Below are positions 43,315 through 52,041 of a DNA stretch of 64,000 nucleotides, in pieces. The position numbers were made by a program, and so were the translations under genes. The DNA lies in assembly GCA_016211085.1 (NCBI GenBank), contig JACQSY010000078.1, forward strand, positions 1 through 64,000, given 5' to 3'. Source of the DNA: Acidobacteriota bacterium (GTDB lineage: Bacteria > Acidobacteriota > UBA6911 > RPQK01 > JACQSY01). Each line of letters opens with the position of its first letter. Positions within the stretch are counted from its first letter, which is position 1. The notes under the pieces were generated by a model. That model saw only the letters and a program-made list of their open reading frames with translations. It was not told the origin of the DNA and did no database searches.

Positions 43315-43545
43315 CTACTGGACTGATTCCTGCGATCGGTAGCGCTGAATGAGGAGCTGCATCTGGTCTTTTAAAGCCAGCTTTTTCTTCTTGATTACCG
43401 TCTCCTGCAGCTGCTCTTGCTCACTCAGGTACGGTTTGCTCAGCAACTCCTGTAGCTGGCGTTCGTATTCCTGATGCTTTTCCGCCAGAGCGCGAAATTC
43501 CTGGTCGGTCCTGGCAAGGTAGTCCTTGACTTCAGCGATATCCAT
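43315..43545 (-). CDS. DUF465/YdcH-family small coiled-coil protein
   Basis: The 76-residue protein, from the ATG at 43545, is highly charged and helical. The KKKKLALKDQM segment near the C-terminus, and the E-x-E-Q-L-Q-E before it, match DUF465 (YdcH). Function is unknown. A GGAGG lies seven bases before the ATG, which supports this start over the reading frame that runs 31 codons further upstream. It follows ddl by about 110 bases and ends before a strong terminator. Confidence 0.85.
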   Translation of the reverse strand: MDIAEVKDYLARTDQEFRALAEKHQEYERQLQELLSKPYLSEQEQLQETVIKKKKLALKDQMQLLIQRYRSQESVQ

Positions 43546-43653
43546 TGGACGTCCTCCTGATGGTAGGCTTTTTAAAGGTGTGGGCTGTTTCCCCGCAAAC
43601 ATTGCCTGCCCCAAATTTAACAAATGACCGAAAGCCAATCAAGCTTTTGCATC

Positions 43654-44709
43654 TCATCGCCGGCTGGAGAGGTGACGCCGCCTCTGATGTCGCCCTAAAC
43701 CCAATGAAATCAACTCGTCCAGCAGGTCAGGGTACGCTAATCCTGAGGCTTCCCAAAGCTTGGGATACATGCTGATTTGAGTAAAACCTGGAATCGTGTT
43801 CGGTTCGTTGATCCAAAACTCGCTGGTGTGGCGGTCCATCAGGAAATCCACCCGCGCCATTCCTTCCAATTGCAGCACCTCATAGGTTCGAAGCGCCAGG
43901 TCGCGTATACGTTCCATTTCCGTGTCCGTGAGCGGTGCGGGGATCAAGAGCCTGCTCGATTGATCAACATACTTGGCTTCGTAGCTATAAAATTCTCGAG
44001 AAGGGATGATTTCGCCCGCAATTGAGACACGGGGAGTTTCATTTCCCAAAACTGAGGCCTCGATTTCCCGAGCATCAATCCCTTGCTCCACGATCACAAA
44101 ATCGTCGTAGTGAAAAGCAACCGAGACGTGTTCCTGAAGGTCCTCACGATTTTTACTTTTGTTGATCCCCACTGAGGACCCGAGGTTGGACGGTTTCACA
44201 AACATGGGGTAGTCAAGACGGCTCTCAATCTCTGAAAGCAATTCAGGCTGCGAGCCCCATTGACTGCGATTCACCGTTGCGAAAGGAAGGACTGGCAGCC
44301 CAGCAGCGAGCAACAGCCTCTTGCTCTGAATCTTGTCCATTCCAAGCGCTGAAGCGCAAACACCCGCTCCCACGTAAGCCACATCTATGATTTCAAAAAG
44401 ACCTTGGATGGTGCCGTCTTCACCATAAGGGCCATGAAGTACCGGGAACACAATATCGGTGACGGGCTTCAGCCGGGCCAGAATACAGGCCAGATGATCT
44501 CCTTCCGGAAATGTTAAATCCTCAACGTCCTCGAGCCCCAGCCGCTGCCTCAGCAGTTCCGGAACGTAAAGAGAGCCGTCGCGCTCAATACCAATGACTG
44601 CAATCCGGTATTTGGTACGGTCCAGCTGGTTGAGTACAGAGGCGGCGGACAGCAATGAAATTTCGTGCTCTGCAGACCTGCCGCCACAAAGCACCACGAC
44701 GTTTTTCAT
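43654..44709 (-). CDS. ddl: D-alanine-D-alanine ligase
   Basis: The 351-residue ATP-grasp enzyme joins two D-alanines for peptidoglycan. It has VVLCGGRSAEHEISL at the N-terminus, FPVLHGPYGEDGTIQG, MFVKPSNLGSSVGI and INEPNTIPGFT. The omega-loop reads SYEAKY, with the tyrosine of D-Ala-D-Ala ligases and not the residue pattern of D-Ala-D-lactate (vancomycin-resistance) ligases. It follows arginase by 7 bases. Confidence 0.95.
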   Translation of the reverse strand: MKNVVVLCGGRSAEHEISLLSAASVLNQLDRTKYRIAVIGIERDGSLYVPELLRQRLGLEDVEDLTFPEGDHLACILARLKPVTDIVFPVLHGPYGEDGTIQGLFEIIDVAYVGAGVCASALGMDKIQSKRLLLAAGLPVLPFATVNRSQWGSQPELLSEIESRLDYPMFVKPSNLGSSVGINKSKNREDLQEHVSVAFHYDDFVIVEQGIDAREIEASVLGNETPRVSIAGEIIPSREFYSYEAKYVDQSSRLLIPAPLTDTEMERIRDLALRTYEVLQLEGMARVDFLMDRHTSEFWINEPNTIPGFTQISMYPKLWEASGLAYPDLLDELISLGLGRHQRRRHLSSRR

Positions 44710-44716
44710 CCGACAC

Positions 44717-45634
44717 CTAAAGAATTTTCTTGCCGAGGGCTGAACAAATGAGTTCTACGGCAAGGATGCCGGTGCTGTTTCCGGCATCCAAAACGGGGTT
44801 GACTTCGACAACCTCCAACGAGAGGAGTCGGCTGCTGTCAGAAATCATCTCCATCGCCAAATGGCTTTCGCGATAAGTCATACCCCCGCGGACTGGAGTT
44901 CCCACTCCAGGAGCCACCTGGGGATCTACAACGTCGAGGTCGACGCTGCAGTGAAATCCCTCAGTTCCGTCGGTGGCACGCTCCAGGGCTTCCTCCATTA
45001 CGGATTTCAACCCGCGCATATCCAGTTCCTTCATCGTCACCACCCGGAGATGGCTCTTTTTGATGTTGTCGCGTTCTCGACGGTCAATGCTCCGCGCGCC
45101 GATCATGATGACGTTGGCTACGTCGACTTTTGGCGAAAACCCGCGGATGTTGCACAGTTCCGGTGGACCCAGGCCCAAAACGGCCGCCAGAGGCATACCG
45201 TGTACGTTTCCGGAGGGACTGGTTTCCGGGGTGTTCATGTCGGTATGCGCATCGATCCAGATCAATCCAATTTTTTTGCCCCCATCGCGATAATGAACGG
45301 CTGTTCCAGCGATGCTGCCGGCTGCAAGGGAATGGTCTCCGCCCAGAATTACCGGCAGTTTCTCCGCACCGTGAGCCAGCGCCACCCTCTGTGCCAATTG
45401 CTCGCAGACCTGGGAGATCTCATTGAGATACATCTTCTTCTTCTCACCGTAGTGCTGTTCCTCCGGCAAGCGTACCTCTATGTTTCCTCCGTCCTCGACC
45501 TCGAATCCCATTTCGCGAAGCTTCTGGTGAAGTCCGCCGATTCGAATGGCGGAAGGGCCCATGTCGACCCCACGCCGTCCGGCTCCAAGATCCATGGGAA
45601 CGCCAATAATTCGGACCGCCTTTTTAGTTTTCAC
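44717..45634 (-). CDS. rocF: Arginase
   Basis: The 305-residue protein has the manganese-binding motifs GGDHSLAAG, DAHTDMNTPETSPSGN and SVDLDVVDPQVAPGVGTP. The SGNVHGMP segment distinguishes arginase from agmatinase. It splits arginine into ornithine and urea. The start is GTG, overlapping the phoH stop (GTGA). A 1-pyrroline-5-carboxylate dehydrogenase at the right edge of the window could finish arginine breakdown to glutamate, though the genes are not adjacent. Confidence 0.92.
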   Translation of the reverse strand: MKTKKAVRIIGVPMDLGAGRRGVDMGPSAIRIGGLHQKLREMGFEVEDGGNIEVRLPEEQHYGEKKKMYLNEISQVCEQLAQRVALAHGAEKLPVILGGDHSLAAGSIAGTAVHYRDGGKKIGLIWIDAHTDMNTPETSPSGNVHGMPLAAVLGLGPPELCNIRGFSPKVDVANVIMIGARSIDRRERDNIKKSHLRVVTMKELDMRGLKSVMEEALERATDGTEGFHCSVDLDVVDPQVAPGVGTPVRGGMTYRESHLAMEMISDSSRLLSLEVVEVNPVLDAGNSTGILAVELICSALGKKIL

Positions 45635-46578
45635 TGGGGGTTGGTTTTTCCCCGGTAGGCCTGAATGATCAACCGGACCAGCCGGTGGCGAACAACGTCT
45701 TTTTCGTTGAAATCACAAAAAGAAATCCCCTTCACACCGGACAACAACTCCCGCGCCTGCACCAGTCCTGAGACCTGACCTTTTGGAAGATCAATCTGAG
45801 TGATATCGCCGGTGACGACGGTCTTGGAGTTCCATCCCATACGCGTAAGAAACATTTTCATCTGTTCCGAAGTGGTGTTCTGAGCTTCATCGAGGATGAT
45901 AAAAGCATCATTTAAAGTACGACCCCGCATAAAAGCCAATGGGGCGATTTCAATCGTGCCGCGCTCGATGAGCTTTTCCACCTTTTCAACGTCCATCATG
46001 TGAAAAAGTGCGTCGTAGAGGGGTCTCAGGTAAGGATTGATTTTTTCCTGCATGTCACCCGGCAGAAAGCCCAGCTTTTCACCGGCCTCCACAGCAGGAC
46101 GCGCCAGCACAATGCGCTGGATGCTCTTCTGCTGAAGGCAGGAGACGGCAGTCGCCACCGCCAGATAGGTCTTTCCGGTCCCGGCCGGACCGATGCTGAA
46201 TGTCAGATCGTTCTGTTCAATGGCGGCAAGATAAAGGGCTTGATTGAGGCTACGGGGAGTAACCTCTCTCAAAGGGGTCTTCACGACCGGGCGTTTGGGG
46301 AAGAAATCGTGGAGGCTCAAGGCCGCGTTACCGGAGATTTCCTCAAAGGCTGATCTCAATTCGCCATTTGAGAACTCCTGGCCTTGATTGACCAGATCGG
46401 CAAATTCTTTGAGAACTTTCTCGAGAGCAGAAACCGACTTCTCTTCGCCTGCTACATAGAGCTCCGGTCCCCGCCCGCTGATGTGTACCCCAAAGAACGT
46501 TTCCAAATCATGAATATTTTGGCCCCGAAGAGCAAAAAGAATTTCTGCGCCTCGATGAGGCAAAAGGATCCGCTTCAA
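45631..46578 (-). CDS. phoH: PhoH-family ATPase (YbeZ type)
   Basis: The 315-residue protein has an N-terminal KH-like region of about 100 residues, the P-loop GPAGTGKTYL, the VEAGEKLGFLPG segment and the Walker B FIILDEAQN. PhoH-like proteins are predicted RNA-linked ATPases working with YbeY in ribosome quality control. The start is TTG, overlapping the rpsT stop (TTGA), so expression depends on the rpsT promoter. No YbeY is beside it. Confidence 0.9.
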   Translation of the reverse strand: MKRILLPHRGAEILFALRGQNIHDLETFFGVHISGRGPELYVAGEEKSVSALEKVLKEFADLVNQGQEFSNGELRSAFEEISGNAALSLHDFFPKRPVVKTPLREVTPRSLNQALYLAAIEQNDLTFSIGPAGTGKTYLAVATAVSCLQQKSIQRIVLARPAVEAGEKLGFLPGDMQEKINPYLRPLYDALFHMMDVEKVEKLIERGTIEIAPLAFMRGRTLNDAFIILDEAQNTTSEQMKMFLTRMGWNSKTVVTGDITQIDLPKGQVSGLVQARELLSGVKGISFCDFNEKDVVRHRLVRLIIQAYRGKTNPQ

Positions 46579-46859
46579 GCGGCTGCTTCAGGCACTCCTT
46601 TCAACTGGTTCAAACGCTTCGTCAGTCGTGACTTGTACCGTGCTGCAGTATTGGAATGTATGACTCTCTTGCGAGCGGACCTGTCAATGACCTGATAGAC
46701 TTGGGGCAACGCGCTCTGGGCCTCTTCCAGCTTGCGTTCGTCAAGCAGGCGACGCAGTTTCTTTATGCTGTTCCGTAAACGGCTGAGCGTGCGCCGGTTC
46801 ATCTGGCGACGCCTCTCGCTTTGCCGTACCTGTTTTTCAGCCGATCGCGTGTTCGGCAT
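46575..46859 (-). CDS. rpsT: 30S ribosomal protein S20
   Basis: The 94-residue basic protein has the S20 pattern: K-Q-V-R-Q-S-E-R-R-R-Q-M-N at the start, then R-L-R-N-S-I-K-K-L and the helical IHSNTAARYKSRL end. It binds 16S rRNA. An AAGGAGA lies 11 bases before the ATG. A strong promoter sits directly upstream. S20 genes are usually alone; here phoH is coupled behind it. Confidence 0.93.
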   Translation of the reverse strand: MPNTRSAEKQVRQSERRRQMNRRTLSRLRNSIKKLRRLLDERKLEEAQSALPQVYQVIDRSARKRVIHSNTAARYKSRLTKRLNQLKGVPEAAA

Positions 46860-46895
46860 AAATTCAATTTCTCCTTATCATTGTAGAAACAATAA

Positions 46896-46925
46896 ATTAT
46901 AGTGACCCGCCCGCGCAGCTGTCAA
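46896..46925 (-). promoter_or_regulatory. Consensus sigma-70-type promoter for rpsT
   Basis: On the minus strand a perfect TTGACA (46920-46925) and a perfect TATAAT (46896-46901) are separated by 18 bases. Transcription would start about 30 bases before the rpsT ATG. The boxes overlap the last codons and stop of holA. Two perfect hexamers at a near-ideal distance are unlikely by chance. Confidence 0.85.
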
Positions 46926-47841
46926 TGATCAGCCGCTCCAGGTGGATCTGCGGATCGGTGCTGGTGGTTTTTATGAGCTGGTCTGCCTCCGCTAGTTTCA
47001 GAAGAAAACCGCGCAAACGGTCCAGGCGGTATCCCCGCACCTGTCTTTCACGGTCTTTATACGACCACAGATTGGTTTCCTTGATGGCGGCTGCAAAGGT
47101 CACACCCTGGTTTAAAAGTTCCCGGACCACAAGCAAGCGACGAAAGTGTGCGTAGAGGAGGGAGAGGACTTGGGGAGCGCTGGTACCTGCGTCCTGAAGG
47201 TGGTTGAACACCACCAAAGCACGAGCGCAATCGCCTGTTGCTACACACTCGGTCAGTGTAAAAATCTCCAATTCCCGGCTATGAAAGACCGTCTGAACCA
47301 CGCTCTCGCGAGTTATTTTTCGATCATCGATGTGAAGCAGGAACAGCCGCTCCAGCTCCCCTTGCAGCCGGTGGCGGTCATCTCCACATAATTCGATCAG
47401 GGCTTCCAGGGCCTCCTTTTCCAGCTCATATCCTGCACTTCTCGATCTTCGAAGAACCCAGGTGGCCGGTTCAACGTCCGCACTTTCTATTATGCTGATC
47501 CCTTTCCATGAAGCAGGTATCCTGGTCGCTTCCAGGATGAGCACCGTGCTCATACAAGGAGCTCTAAGATACGAGCCCAACTCCTCGGGCTGGTCATCAG
47601 CTCGCCTCACATATACAAAACGGCGGGAGGCGAGCCAGGGGAGTGTTCGCGCAGCCTGGATCACGTCCGCCGCAGAGTCAGTATCCAGATCAAACACCGA
47701 CCAGTTGAAAGCACGGACTTCAGGTTCTACTTGGCCCAGGCAAGCCTCATACACTTGTTTTTTCAGGAATTGATCCGAACCCTTGATGGCGTAAACCGGC
47801 CGCGGCGATTGAAGAGAAAAGGAAAATTCCTCAAAATCCAT
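46897..47841 (-). CDS. holA: DNA polymerase III delta subunit
   Basis: The protein is 314 residues from the ATG at 47841; the reading frame extends 78 bases upstream across the end of lptE, which I discount. It follows the HolA pattern: VYAIKGSDQFL at the N-terminus, LEALIELCGDDRHRLQGELERL in the middle and the clamp-loader lid and collar domains, including LLYAHFRRLLVVREL. The delta subunit opens the beta clamp. The order leuS-lptE-holA is the same as in E. coli, which supports the calls for all three. Confidence 0.88.
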   Translation of the reverse strand: MDFEEFSFSLQSPRPVYAIKGSDQFLKKQVYEACLGQVEPEVRAFNWSVFDLDTDSAADVIQAARTLPWLASRRFVYVRRADDQPEELGSYLRAPCMSTVLILEATRIPASWKGISIIESADVEPATWVLRRSRSAGYELEKEALEALIELCGDDRHRLQGELERLFLLHIDDRKITRESVVQTVFHSRELEIFTLTECVATGDCARALVVFNHLQDAGTSAPQVLSLLYAHFRRLLVVRELLNQGVTFAAAIKETNLWSYKDRERQVRGYRLDRLRGFLLKLAEADQLIKTTSTDPQIHLERLIIDSCAGGSL

Positions 47842-47866
47842 TGGCGAATGAGAAACGCTGCCGCGC

Positions 47867-48418
47867 TTAAAAGCTCTCGATAACGCTTGCAACCACGCTG
47901 GTTGAAAAATCGCGCGCAATTCTTTCCAGGGCCGGGTTTAACTCCGAGAAGAAATTCTTTAAGTCGACATTGATGACATACTGTTCGCGAAAAATGTACC
48001 CATTGTTTTCGAAGATGACACGGCCGCTCCGCTGATCCAGCACCTGCACGCGGGCACTGAGAGTAACCAGAAATGCTGTTCCAAAAGTCTCCTGGCCAAA
48101 AATAACCGGCGTTGCGCTCACACCGGAAACCACACCTTTCAACACTGCATCGGCTTTCTTCGGATCATTCACGATCTTTAGGCCGGAACCTTCCACAAAT
48201 GCGTGAACCAAAGACCGTGTCAAAATTTGTTCTACTTCAAACGTGGTGGTCTCGTTCTTCAAAGGCTCAATGGAAAGTGTCCGCACTCCCAGGGGTAGAC
48301 GGTTTCTTACAGCAGGCCGGTATCCACAGCTCACCAGCTGCCAGGTGGTAACGAGTAACAGAAGCAGCTGATGTGTGCTGATTGGGGTTTGGGGGCGACG
48401 AAGGATCCTCATCCTCAC
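47867..48418 (-). CDS. lptE: LPS-assembly lipoprotein LptE
   Basis: The 183-residue protein has a hydrophobic leader and a lipobox reading LVSC, after which the mature protein begins CGYRP. LptE proteins commonly start CGYxL/R like this. The following KNETTTFEVEQILTRSLVHAF and GYIFREQYV match the family fold, which plugs LptD in the outer membrane. The frame begins with GTG directly after leuS; an ATG two codons on may be the real start. It confirms an LPS-bearing outer membrane. Confidence 0.85.
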   Translation of the reverse strand: MRMRILRRPQTPISTHQLLLLLVTTWQLVSCGYRPAVRNRLPLGVRTLSIEPLKNETTTFEVEQILTRSLVHAFVEGSGLKIVNDPKKADAVLKGVVSGVSATPVIFGQETFGTAFLVTLSARVQVLDQRSGRVIFENNGYIFREQYVINVDLKNFFSELNPALERIARDFSTSVVASVIESF

Positions 48419-50881
48419 TTAACGCACGACGATGTTGACCAGTTTTTTGGGGACGGTGATCACTTTTTGCACGCGACGATCCGTAAGATAACTTTTCACC
48501 TTTTCATCGGAAAGGGCCGCCGTTTCCATTTCGCTTTCGGTAATGCCTGCAGGAGCTGAGAATTTCGAACGTATTTTCCCGTTGACCTGAATCACTATTT
48601 CTATTTCTTCTTCCCTGGCCAACTCAGGATCGTAAGAAGGCCAGCCGGCCGAGTCTAGCGATTCCGTATGTCCGAGAATCTCCCCGATCTCCTCCGCCAC
48701 GTGCGGTGCGAAGGGGGAGATCAACAGGGTCATTTTTCCAAGCACTTCTTTTACCAGTCGCGGCTCCGCATCCCCCTCTGTATAAGGGTACAGCTCATTA
48801 AGCAGTTCCATAATTGCGGCAATGGCTGTGTTCTGATGAAACCTCTCGAGGTCATCGGTCACTTTCCGGATGGTCTGATGCAGCTTTCTTTCCAGCGCAC
48901 GTGACTCCGGACCCTTCCTGATCCCGTTCGCGTTGACATCAGTACCCCAGCGGCCATGGAAGCGATAGACGAGCCTCCAGAGTCGGTTCACAAAGCGATA
49001 GCAGCCTTCCAGCCCCTGCTCATTCCAGTCAAGGTCCCTTTCGGGTGGAGCGGCGAACTGAATAAAGAGCCTGAGCGCGTCAGCACCATACGCTCGCACC
49101 ATTTCATCGGGAGCAACCACGTTGCCTCGGGACTTGCTCATTTTGCCGCCTTCGCGAATTACCATCCCTTGTGTGAACAGATTGGTAACCGGTTCATTGA
49201 AATCGACCAGGCCCATGTCACGCATTACTTTGGTGAAAAACCTCATATAGATCAGGTGCAGAATGGCGTGTTCGATACCCCCGATGTATTGGTCTACTGG
49301 AAACCAATAGCACACTGCCGCCCGATCAACCGCAGCCGCGTCCAACCTGGGAGCCGTGTAACGATAAAAATACCAGGAACTATCCACGAAAGTGTCCATG
49401 GTATCGGTCTCTCGAGTGGCATTCCCGCCGCACTGGTGGCACGTCGTATTCACAAACTCCGGCACAGTAGCCAGCGGCGAACCACCCAATCGGATTTGGT
49501 CCGTTTTCGGCAGGACGACCGGCAGGTCCTTCTCCCGGACGGGTACTGTTCCACAGCGGGGACAATAAAGAATGGGGATGGGTGTCCCCCAGTATCTCTG
49601 ACGGCTGATTCCCCAATCCTTCAGCCGGTAAGACACCGCAGGGCTGCCGAAGCCTCGCTCGCCGGCGAATGCTGCCATCTTTTCCTGGGCGAACTCCGAG
49701 GTTAGGCCAGAAAAAGGTCCGCTTTGAACGAGTTGTCCGTAATCGGAAAAAGCAGTCTCAAGAGGCTGCGATAGCTCTCCCGAAACCGGACAAATCACCA
49801 CACGCACCGGCAATTGATACTTGCGGGCAAATTCGAAATCTCTTTGATCATGAGCGGGAACGGCCATGATGGCGCCCGTTCCATATTCCATAAGGACAAA
49901 GTTAGCAACCCATATGGGAACTTTTTCATTGCTGAACGGATTTATGGCAAAGTGGCCTGTGAATACACCCAGCTTTTCACCTTCTTCAGCGGTACGCGCG
50001 GCGCGATCCTGCCACTTCATCGCCTCTGCGAACTTCGTCAGAGCAGGCCCGTGCTGTGGATCGTCCACCCAACGTCGTACCAGGCTGTGCTCCGGGGCTA
50101 GAAGCACGAAGGTGGCGCCGTAGATCGTATCTACACGAGTGGTAAAAATCTCGATGGCCTCTTGTTCTCCCTCAATCTCAAAACGGACTCGAGTGCCGCT
50201 GGATTTACCAATCCAGTTCTGCTGCATGCTTCGAACTTTCTCGGGCCATCCGCCCAGCTTGTCGAGGTCTTGTAACAGTTCTTCGGCATATTGGGTGATC
50301 CGCCAGTACCACTGCTCCAGTTCGGTCTGAAGCACCACGCTGTCATCTCGCCAGCAACGTCCGTTTACGACCTGTTCGTTTGCGAGCACCGTCTGGCACT
50401 TCTCACACCAGTTCACCTGACCGCTCCTGCGGTAAGCGAGGCCTTTCTTGTACATCTGCAAGAAAAACCATTGGTTCCACTTGTAGTAGTCGGGTAAGCA
50501 GGTGGTGATTTCCCGGTCCCAATCGTAGGACCATCCCATCTCCTTGGCCTGTTTCTTCATGATCCTGATGTTGTCGAGCGTCCAGCGTTCCGGAGGTACG
50601 CCGTGGCGTATCGCCGCATTTTCAGCCGGGAGGCCAAACGCATCCCAACCCAACGGGTGCAGAACGTTGTATCCTTGCATTCTCTTGAAGCGAGCCAGCG
50701 AGTCTCCGAGTGAGTAATTGCGAACGTGACCCATATGCAGGGCTCCGGAAGGGTAGGGAAGCATCTCCAGAACGTAAAACTTGCGTTTGGAGGGGTCCTC
50801 ACTCACTGAGTAGCGTTGCTCGCGCTCCCAGTGTTCCTGCCATTTTTTTTCGATGGCTCGAAAGTCGTATTGCTCTTGCAT
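48419..50881 (-). CDS. leuS: Leucyl-tRNA synthetase
   Basis: The protein is 820 residues from the ATG at 50881, which gives the standard MQEQYDFRAIEKKWQ start; a longer frame lacks this logic. It has the class I motifs HMGH near 50 and KMSKS near 580, the editing domain with TGAIMAVPAHDQRDFEF and the C-terminal KINGKIR-like IQVNGKIRSK tail. It charges tRNA-Leu. All domains are present at normal length. Confidence 0.97.
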   Translation of the reverse strand: MQEQYDFRAIEKKWQEHWEREQRYSVSEDPSKRKFYVLEMLPYPSGALHMGHVRNYSLGDSLARFKRMQGYNVLHPLGWDAFGLPAENAAIRHGVPPERWTLDNIRIMKKQAKEMGWSYDWDREITTCLPDYYKWNQWFFLQMYKKGLAYRRSGQVNWCEKCQTVLANEQVVNGRCWRDDSVVLQTELEQWYWRITQYAEELLQDLDKLGGWPEKVRSMQQNWIGKSSGTRVRFEIEGEQEAIEIFTTRVDTIYGATFVLLAPEHSLVRRWVDDPQHGPALTKFAEAMKWQDRAARTAEEGEKLGVFTGHFAINPFSNEKVPIWVANFVLMEYGTGAIMAVPAHDQRDFEFARKYQLPVRVVICPVSGELSQPLETAFSDYGQLVQSGPFSGLTSEFAQEKMAAFAGERGFGSPAVSYRLKDWGISRQRYWGTPIPILYCPRCGTVPVREKDLPVVLPKTDQIRLGGSPLATVPEFVNTTCHQCGGNATRETDTMDTFVDSSWYFYRYTAPRLDAAAVDRAAVCYWFPVDQYIGGIEHAILHLIYMRFFTKVMRDMGLVDFNEPVTNLFTQGMVIREGGKMSKSRGNVVAPDEMVRAYGADALRLFIQFAAPPERDLDWNEQGLEGCYRFVNRLWRLVYRFHGRWGTDVNANGIRKGPESRALERKLHQTIRKVTDDLERFHQNTAIAAIMELLNELYPYTEGDAEPRLVKEVLGKMTLLISPFAPHVAEEIGEILGHTESLDSAGWPSYDPELAREEEIEIVIQVNGKIRSKFSAPAGITESEMETAALSDEKVKSYLTDRRVQKVITVPKKLVNIVVR

Positions 50882-50910
50882 AGAGTGATTTCGAAGCAAC
50901 AGGCCCGGCC

Positions 50911-51474
50911 TTAACTCTTGTCCTGCTTGGACAGGACGATCCCTTGCTGCGACTGGTACTTGCCTTTGCGGTCCCGATAAGAGACCCGGCAAATTTCGCT
51001 TGCTTCCAGGAACAACAATTGAGCAATCCCCTCGCCGGAATAAATTTTAACCGGAGTCGGACCGCTGTTGCAGATCGACATCGTTACATGGCCTTCCCAT
51101 TCCGGCTCAAATGGGGTGACGTTCACAATGATGCCACAGCGAGCATAGGTGGATTTGCCGGCGCAGATGGTGAGCACGTCACGAGGAATTCGAAAATACT
51201 CCAGCGACCGCGCCAGCAGGAAGGAATGCGGCGCAACCAGGCAGTGTGGACCTTCGAAGTCTTCAAAAAGATCAGCCTGAGGATCTTTCGGATCCAATCG
51301 GTCGCTCGAACCGCCCCGAAATAGCTTGTAGCTGTTGCTCAGGCGGAAATCATAACCATAGGAAGAGACCCCAAAGGAAATAGCTCCGGCGCTGACCAGC
51401 TTTTCCTCGAAAGGATCGATCATGCGATGCTCACGCGCCATTCGGACAATCCAATGATCGGGTTTGATCGCCAT
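50911..51474 (-). CDS. dcd: dCTP deaminase
   Basis: The 187-residue trimeric enzyme has [11 protein letters not shown], the [14 protein letters not shown] strand, [10 protein letters not shown] and the catalytic glutamate region [12 protein letters not shown]. It deaminates dCTP to dUTP for thymidylate synthesis. The sequence resembles the mono-functional type. It lies 29 bases ahead of leuS and begins the minus-strand group from a 286-base gap shared with HU. Confidence 0.95.
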   Translation of the reverse strand: MAIKPDHWIVRMAREHRMIDPFEEKLVSAGAISFGVSSYGYDFRLSNSYKLFRGGSSDRLDPKDPQADLFEDFEGPHCLVAPHSFLLARSLEYFRIPRDVLTICAGKSTYARCGIIVNVTPFEPEWEGHVTMSICNSGPTPVKIYSGEGIAQLLFLEASEICRVSYRDRKGKYQSQQGIVLSKQDKS

Positions 51475-51495
51475 AAATCCTTTTGCCTGAAGTAG

Positions 51496-51549
51496 CTAGT
51501 ATCCCGTCTCGTCGCAACAAAATACAACGTACTCCGAGACGAGAACTAG
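51496..51549. repeat. Imperfect inverted repeat upstream of dcd
   Basis: CTAGT-x-CCC-GTCTCG at 51496-51511 is repeated inverted at 51535-51549 with a few mismatches, around a spacer of about 23 bases. It begins 21 bases before the dcd start and so would lie in its leader if transcription begins upstream. No T run follows, so I do not call it a terminator. Confidence 0.6.
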
Positions 51550-51564
51550 CTTAGCTTAGCTGAC

Positions 51565-51609
51565 CCTCAGCGGCAGCATCAAGCCTTGATGCTGCTTGTG
51601 TCTCTGAGG
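51565..51609. repeat. Palindrome with 11-base arms and outer pairing
   Basis: GCAGCATCAAG at 51573-51583 is exactly inverted at 51585-51595 around a single base. CCTCAG at 51565-51570 pairs with CTGAGG at 51604-51609 outside it. It lies in the gap between divergent dcd and HU, about 65 bases before the HU -10 box. It may be an operator or a hairpin in a leader. Confidence 0.65.
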
Positions 51610-51671
51610 CGTCGTTTGGGGTATTCATCAGCCACAAAGGTAGTAGCCTGCTCCGGACACTTCCGGCAAGA

Positions 51672-51701
51672 GATGACGCCGAACGTAAAATGTCCTATAA
51701 T
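51672..51701 (+). promoter_or_regulatory. Likely promoter for the HU gene
   Basis: A perfect TATAAT lies at 51696-51701. The -35 region at about 51672-51678 (GATGACG) is only a partial match at 17-18 bases. Transcription would start near 51708, about 50 bases before the GTG, in front of an AGGAGG at 51744-51749. The -10 match is good and the -35 weak. Confidence 0.55.
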
Positions 51702-51760
51702 GCAAATAGTGTGATATTAACAGCTTACCGAAAGATTTATCACAGGAGGCATCAGAGCCA

Positions 51761-52030
51761 GTGATTAAACAGGACATAGTCACGCGAGTCGCCGATTCCC
51801 TGAAGTTGACAAAAGTGAAAGCAGAGATTGCTGTCGATTCGGTTTTTGAGGCCTTGAAGGTCGCGATGAAAAAAGGCGAAAGGATTGAGTTGCGCGGATT
51901 CGGAGTCTTTGTTGTAAAACCGAGAAAAAGCGGGATCGGCCGCAATCCACGCACTGGCGCTGAGGTGCCTATCCCACCTGGCAAGACCGTTCGCTTCAAG
52001 CCCGGAAAAGAAATACGATTTAACGAGTAG
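51761..52030 (+). CDS. HU-family DNA-binding protein
   Basis: The 89-residue protein has the HU fold: an N-terminal helical part with VTRVADSL, the GFGVFVV strand and the RNPRTG arm motif that inserts into the minor groove (here GIGRNPRTGAEVPIP). HU bends and compacts DNA. The start is GTG, with AGGAGG eleven bases upstream. The neighbouring site-2 protease starts 11 bases after its stop, which suggests one transcript. Confidence 0.94.
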   Translation: MIKQDIVTRVADSLKLTKVKAEIAVDSVFEALKVAMKKGERIELRGFGVFVVKPRKSGIGRNPRTGAEVPIPPGKTVRFKPGKEIRFNE

Positions 52031-52041
52031 CCCACCTTACG

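Noticed and set aside
48956-49705. A 249-codon open frame on the plus strand
   Set aside because: It is antisense to leuS, a certain gene.
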